26,215 bases of DNA from a virus: the IMG/VR virus record IMGVR_UViG_3300032282_001425, positions 1 to 26,215 of that record, one strand, 5' to 3'. Positions 24,219 to 26,215 of the stretch are shown in pieces. Every line of letters begins with the position of its first letter. The first letter of the stretch is position 1. The position numbers were made by a program, and so were the translations under genes. The notes below the pieces were generated by a model that saw only the letters and a list, made by a program, of their open reading frames with translations, had not been told where the DNA came from and made no database searches.

Positions 24219-25535
24219 ATGACAACTCGTCAAGACTTAGTAACAAAATGGAGCCCAATCTTAGAACACGGTTCGCTCCCAGAAATCAAAGATAACTACC
24301 GTAAGGAAGTTACTGCGATTCTTTTAGAAAATCAAGAACGTGAAATGCAAAAAGGTGCTGAGGCTCTTTTCGAAGCAGCTCCAGCTAACTCAGGTGGTTC
24401 TGGTATTTCTTTAGGTGGCGCTGGTTCTTCAACAGGTACAGTTGCTGGTTTCGATCCAGTACTTATCGCGTTGGTTCGTCGTGCTATGCCACAAATGATC
24501 GCTTACGATATCGCTGGCGTTCAACCAATGACACAACCAACTGGTTTGATCTTCGCTATGAAGAGCAAATATACAACACAAAATGGTACAGAAGCATTAT
24601 TCAACGAAGCTGATTCAGCGTTCGCTGGTGCTACTGGTGCTGCTCAAACTGGCACAAACCCATTCACTGACAACGTTGTTAATGGTATGTCAACAGCTAC
24701 TTCAGAACAATTAGGTTCTACACCTGCTGACTTCCATTCAATGGCTTTCTCAATTGAAAAAACTAGCGTAACTGCTAAAACCCGCGCTCTTAAAGCTGAA
24801 TATTCAGTTGAATTAGCACAAGACTTGAAATCAGTTCATGGTTTAGATGCTGAAGGCGAATTAAGCAACATCCTTTCAACAGAAATCTTAGCTGAAATCA
24901 ACCGTGAAGTTATTCGTACAGTTTACTACGGTGCTAAAGTTGGTGCTCAATACGGCACAGCTACTGCAGGTACATTCGACTTAGACGTTGACTCTAATGG
25001 TCGTTGGTCTGTTGAAAAATTCAAAGGCTTATTGTTCCAAATCGAACGTGAAGCTAATGCGATTGCTCAACAAACTCGTAGAGGTCGTGGTAATTTCATC
25101 ATCTGTTCATCAGACACTGCATCAGCATTGGCTATGGCAGGTGTATTAGATTACGCTCCAGCTCTTTCAACATCATTAAATGTTGACGAAGCATCTACAA
25201 CTTTTGCAGGCGTTTTAAATGGTAAGTACAAAGTTTATGTTGATCCATATTCTGGTGGTAATAATCCATCTGCTTCTGGTTCACAATTCTTTGTAGTTGG
25301 TTACAAAGGTACATCAGCATTTGATGCTGGTTTATTCTATTGCCCATACGTTCCTCTCCAATTGGTTAGAGCTGTTGATCCTAACACTTTCCAACCAAAA
25401 ATTGGCTTCAAGACACGTTATGGTATCGTAGCTAACCCATTTGTTAACTTAGACGATAGCAATTCAGATAACAACGTTATCGTAGCTAACAAAAACTACT
25501 ACTACCGTAAAGTAGCGGTCACAAACTTAATGTAA
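24219..25535 (+). CDS. 23: Major capsid protein gp23
   Basis: 438 residues before processing (T4: 521). The N-terminal propeptide (QDLVTKWSPILEHGSLPEIKDNYRKEVTAILLENQERE) is helical and ends in ALFE-AAPAN; cleavage by gp21 after Glu52 would leave about 386 residues. The core has the T4-like GFDPVLIALVRRAMPQMIAYDIAGVQPMTQPTGLIFAMKSKY (about 78-119), LSTEILAEINREVIR, RGRGNFIICSSDTASALAMAGVLDYAP and the final GFKTRYGIVANPFV. AAGGAAAA precedes the ATG. A TTAAATAA at the gp22 stop is only a weak relative of the late box, so transcription may come mainly from the gp22 promoter. Codon use is strongly biased toward a few preferred codons. A terminator follows. Confidence 0.96.
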   Translation: MTTRQDLVTKWSPILEHGSLPEIKDNYRKEVTAILLENQEREMQKGAEALFEAAPANSGGSGISLGGAGSSTGTVAGFDPVLIALVRRAMPQMIAYDIAGVQPMTQPTGLIFAMKSKYTTQNGTEALFNEADSAFAGATGAAQTGTNPFTDNVVNGMSTATSEQLGSTPADFHSMAFSIEKTSVTAKTRALKAEYSVELAQDLKSVHGLDAEGELSNILSTEILAEINREVIRTVYYGAKVGAQYGTATAGTFDLDVDSNGRWSVEKFKGLLFQIEREANAIAQQTRRGRGNFIICSSDTASALAMAGVLDYAPALSTSLNVDEASTTFAGVLNGKYKVYVDPYSGGNNPSASGSQFFVVGYKGTSAFDAGLFYCPYVPLQLVRAVDPNTFQPKIGFKTRYGIVANPFVNLDDSNSDNNVIVANKNYYYRKVAVTNLM

Positions 25536-25567
25536 TAAGATCCGAAAGGACGCTACATTGGTAAAAG

Positions 25568-25590
25568 AGGGAACTTCGGTTCCCTTTTTT
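25568..25590 (+). terminator. Rho-independent terminator after gp23
   Basis: Perfect 7-bp stem AGGGAAC (25568-25574) and GTTCCCT (25579-25585) closed by a stable TTCG tetraloop and followed by five further T residues. It lies 33 bases after the capsid stop. Confidence 0.9.
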
Positions 25591-25596
25591 ATTGCA

Positions 25597-25604
25597 TATA
25601 AATA
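25597..25604 (+). promoter_or_regulatory. T4-type late promoter box TATAAATA
   Basis: Perfect octamer immediately after the gp23 terminator, starting a new transcription unit. Its leader of about 20 bases contains AAGGA (25617-25621), nine bases before ATG 25630. Confidence 0.85.
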
Positions 25605-25629
25605 GTATATAACATTAAGGAATTAAAAT

Positions 25630-26196
25630 ATGGCAAATCCAAATTGTCCAATACCTAATAATATTAATCCATTACAACCTACTGGATTTCAACTGGCTAT
25701 TACAAAATTACCAGAAGTAACATTCTTTTGCCAATCAGCAATTATACCTCAAATAATGATTATTCCTGTTGATATGGGTACTCCATTCTCACTTAATAAA
25801 ATACCTGGTGATAGAATTACATTTGGTGAATTTACTATTAATTTCTTAATAGATGAAAATATGAGCAACTATATGTCTATATGGAATTGGATGATTGGTT
25901 TAGGTTTTCCTGAGAACTATACCCAGTACCAAGAATTATTAACTTCTAGTCAAACATCTACTCAAAAAAATACATCAGCTACTGGACTACTTCCTAAATT
26001 TGGTACATTACAAGGAAACTATTCTGATGCTACACTACAAGTATTAGGTAGTAATAATGTGGCTGTCAGAACTATTCATTTTATTGACTTACATCCTATT
26101 TCATTAAGTTCGTTAGAATTTAAAGCTAATACACCAGATGTGCAATATCTAACTGGATCAGCAACGTTTGGTTATACATATTTTAATTTACTTTAA
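25630..26196 (+). CDS. Second tail-tube-fold protein (gp19-like; baseplate or tube-terminal candidate)
   Basis: 188 residues. It follows the same plan as gp19: TGFQLAITKLPEVTFFCQSAIIP at about 17-39 parallels the FQVEL and FLCKAASLP region, DRITFGEFTINFLIDENMSNYMSIWNWMIGLG at about 61-92 parallels FQPWTVSIYNDTTFAIRNAIEVWSDG, and LEFKANTPDVQYLTGSATFGYTYFNLL parallels the last strands. So it is a diverged tube-like protein, probably one of the proteins that begins or caps the tube (gp54, gp48 or gp3-type functions). In related marine T4-like phages gp3 usually follows gp23, but the sequence alone does not settle which it is. It has its own late promoter; 19 bases remain after its stop, with no feature seen. 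Confidence 0.7.
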   Translation: MANPNCPIPNNINPLQPTGFQLAITKLPEVTFFCQSAIIPQIMIIPVDMGTPFSLNKIPGDRITFGEFTINFLIDENMSNYMSIWNWMIGLGFPENYTQYQELLTSSQTSTQKNTSATGLLPKFGTLQGNYSDATLQVLGSNNVAVRTIHFIDLHPISLSSLEFKANTPDVQYLTGSATFGYTYFNLL

Positions 26197-26215
26197 TAGC
26201 AGTTTATGATATAAT

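Noticed and set aside
1-26215. CRISPR arrays, tRNA genes, insertion sequences or an integrase/attachment site
   Set aside because: No regularly spaced repeats, cloverleaf-like segments, transposase or integrase motifs were seen. The repeats present are within coding sequence.

Overview
The window is about 26.2 kb of AT-rich DNA with every recognisable gene on the + strand. It is part of a T4-like (Tevenvirinae-type) myovirus genome. The right half carries the classic T4 virion block in T4 order: gp13, gp14, gp15, gp17, gp18, gp19, gp20, a gp67-like acidic core protein, two small proteins, a PA14-domain protein, gp21, gp22 and gp23, then a second tail-tube-fold protein. Perfect copies of the T4-type late promoter box TATAAATA lie in front of several genes. 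Neck, sheath and capsid proteins with extra beta-rich insertions, together with the metabolic cargo, point to an aquatic (marine or freshwater) phage. The TTT- and TRAP-type transporter parts suggest a proteobacterial host such as SAR11 or a betaproteobacterium rather than an enteric host. The host assignment is inference.

Layout. 1-2608: end of the tail-fibre region. It holds the C-terminus of a poly-glycine-ended protein, a separate glycine-rich adhesin-like protein, a tail-assembly-chaperone-like protein, a 76-residue relative of its N-terminal domain, and an ATP-grasp-like protein. 2642-8237: auxiliary metabolic island with a SpeD-type pyruvoyl decarboxylase, a fatty acid desaturase, a PP-loop ATPase, a TctA permease, a TctC-like secreted binding protein, and a TRAP (DctP) binding protein that has no signal peptide but has its own late promoter and terminator. 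8294-11589: two large two-domain surface-sugar enzymes, GT-A plus HtrL/YibB-like and GT4 plus SAM methyltransferase. 11642-26196: neck, packaging, tail and head genes.

How it works together. The virion block is the usual machine. gp20, the core proteins, gp22 and gp23 build the prohead; gp21 matures it; gp17 packages DNA; gp13 and gp14 close the head; gp15, gp18 and gp19 make the tail. The small terminase gp16 is missing from its usual place between gp15 and gp17. The island appears aimed at keeping the infected cell supplied and its envelope altered: polyamine synthesis, lipid unsaturation, carboxylate uptake and glycan synthesis. Late promoter boxes suggest at least part of it is expressed with the structural genes.

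Most notable points: a TctA/TctC pair lacking TctB, a signal-less TRAP binding protein in a single-gene late transcription unit, a SpeD homologue that keeps all four key residues at exact spacing but has lost the usual Glu before the pyruvoyl Ser, a GxGYxxAPTV repeat module inserted in both the gp14 neck and the gp18 sheath, and a PA14 domain protein inside the head gene block.
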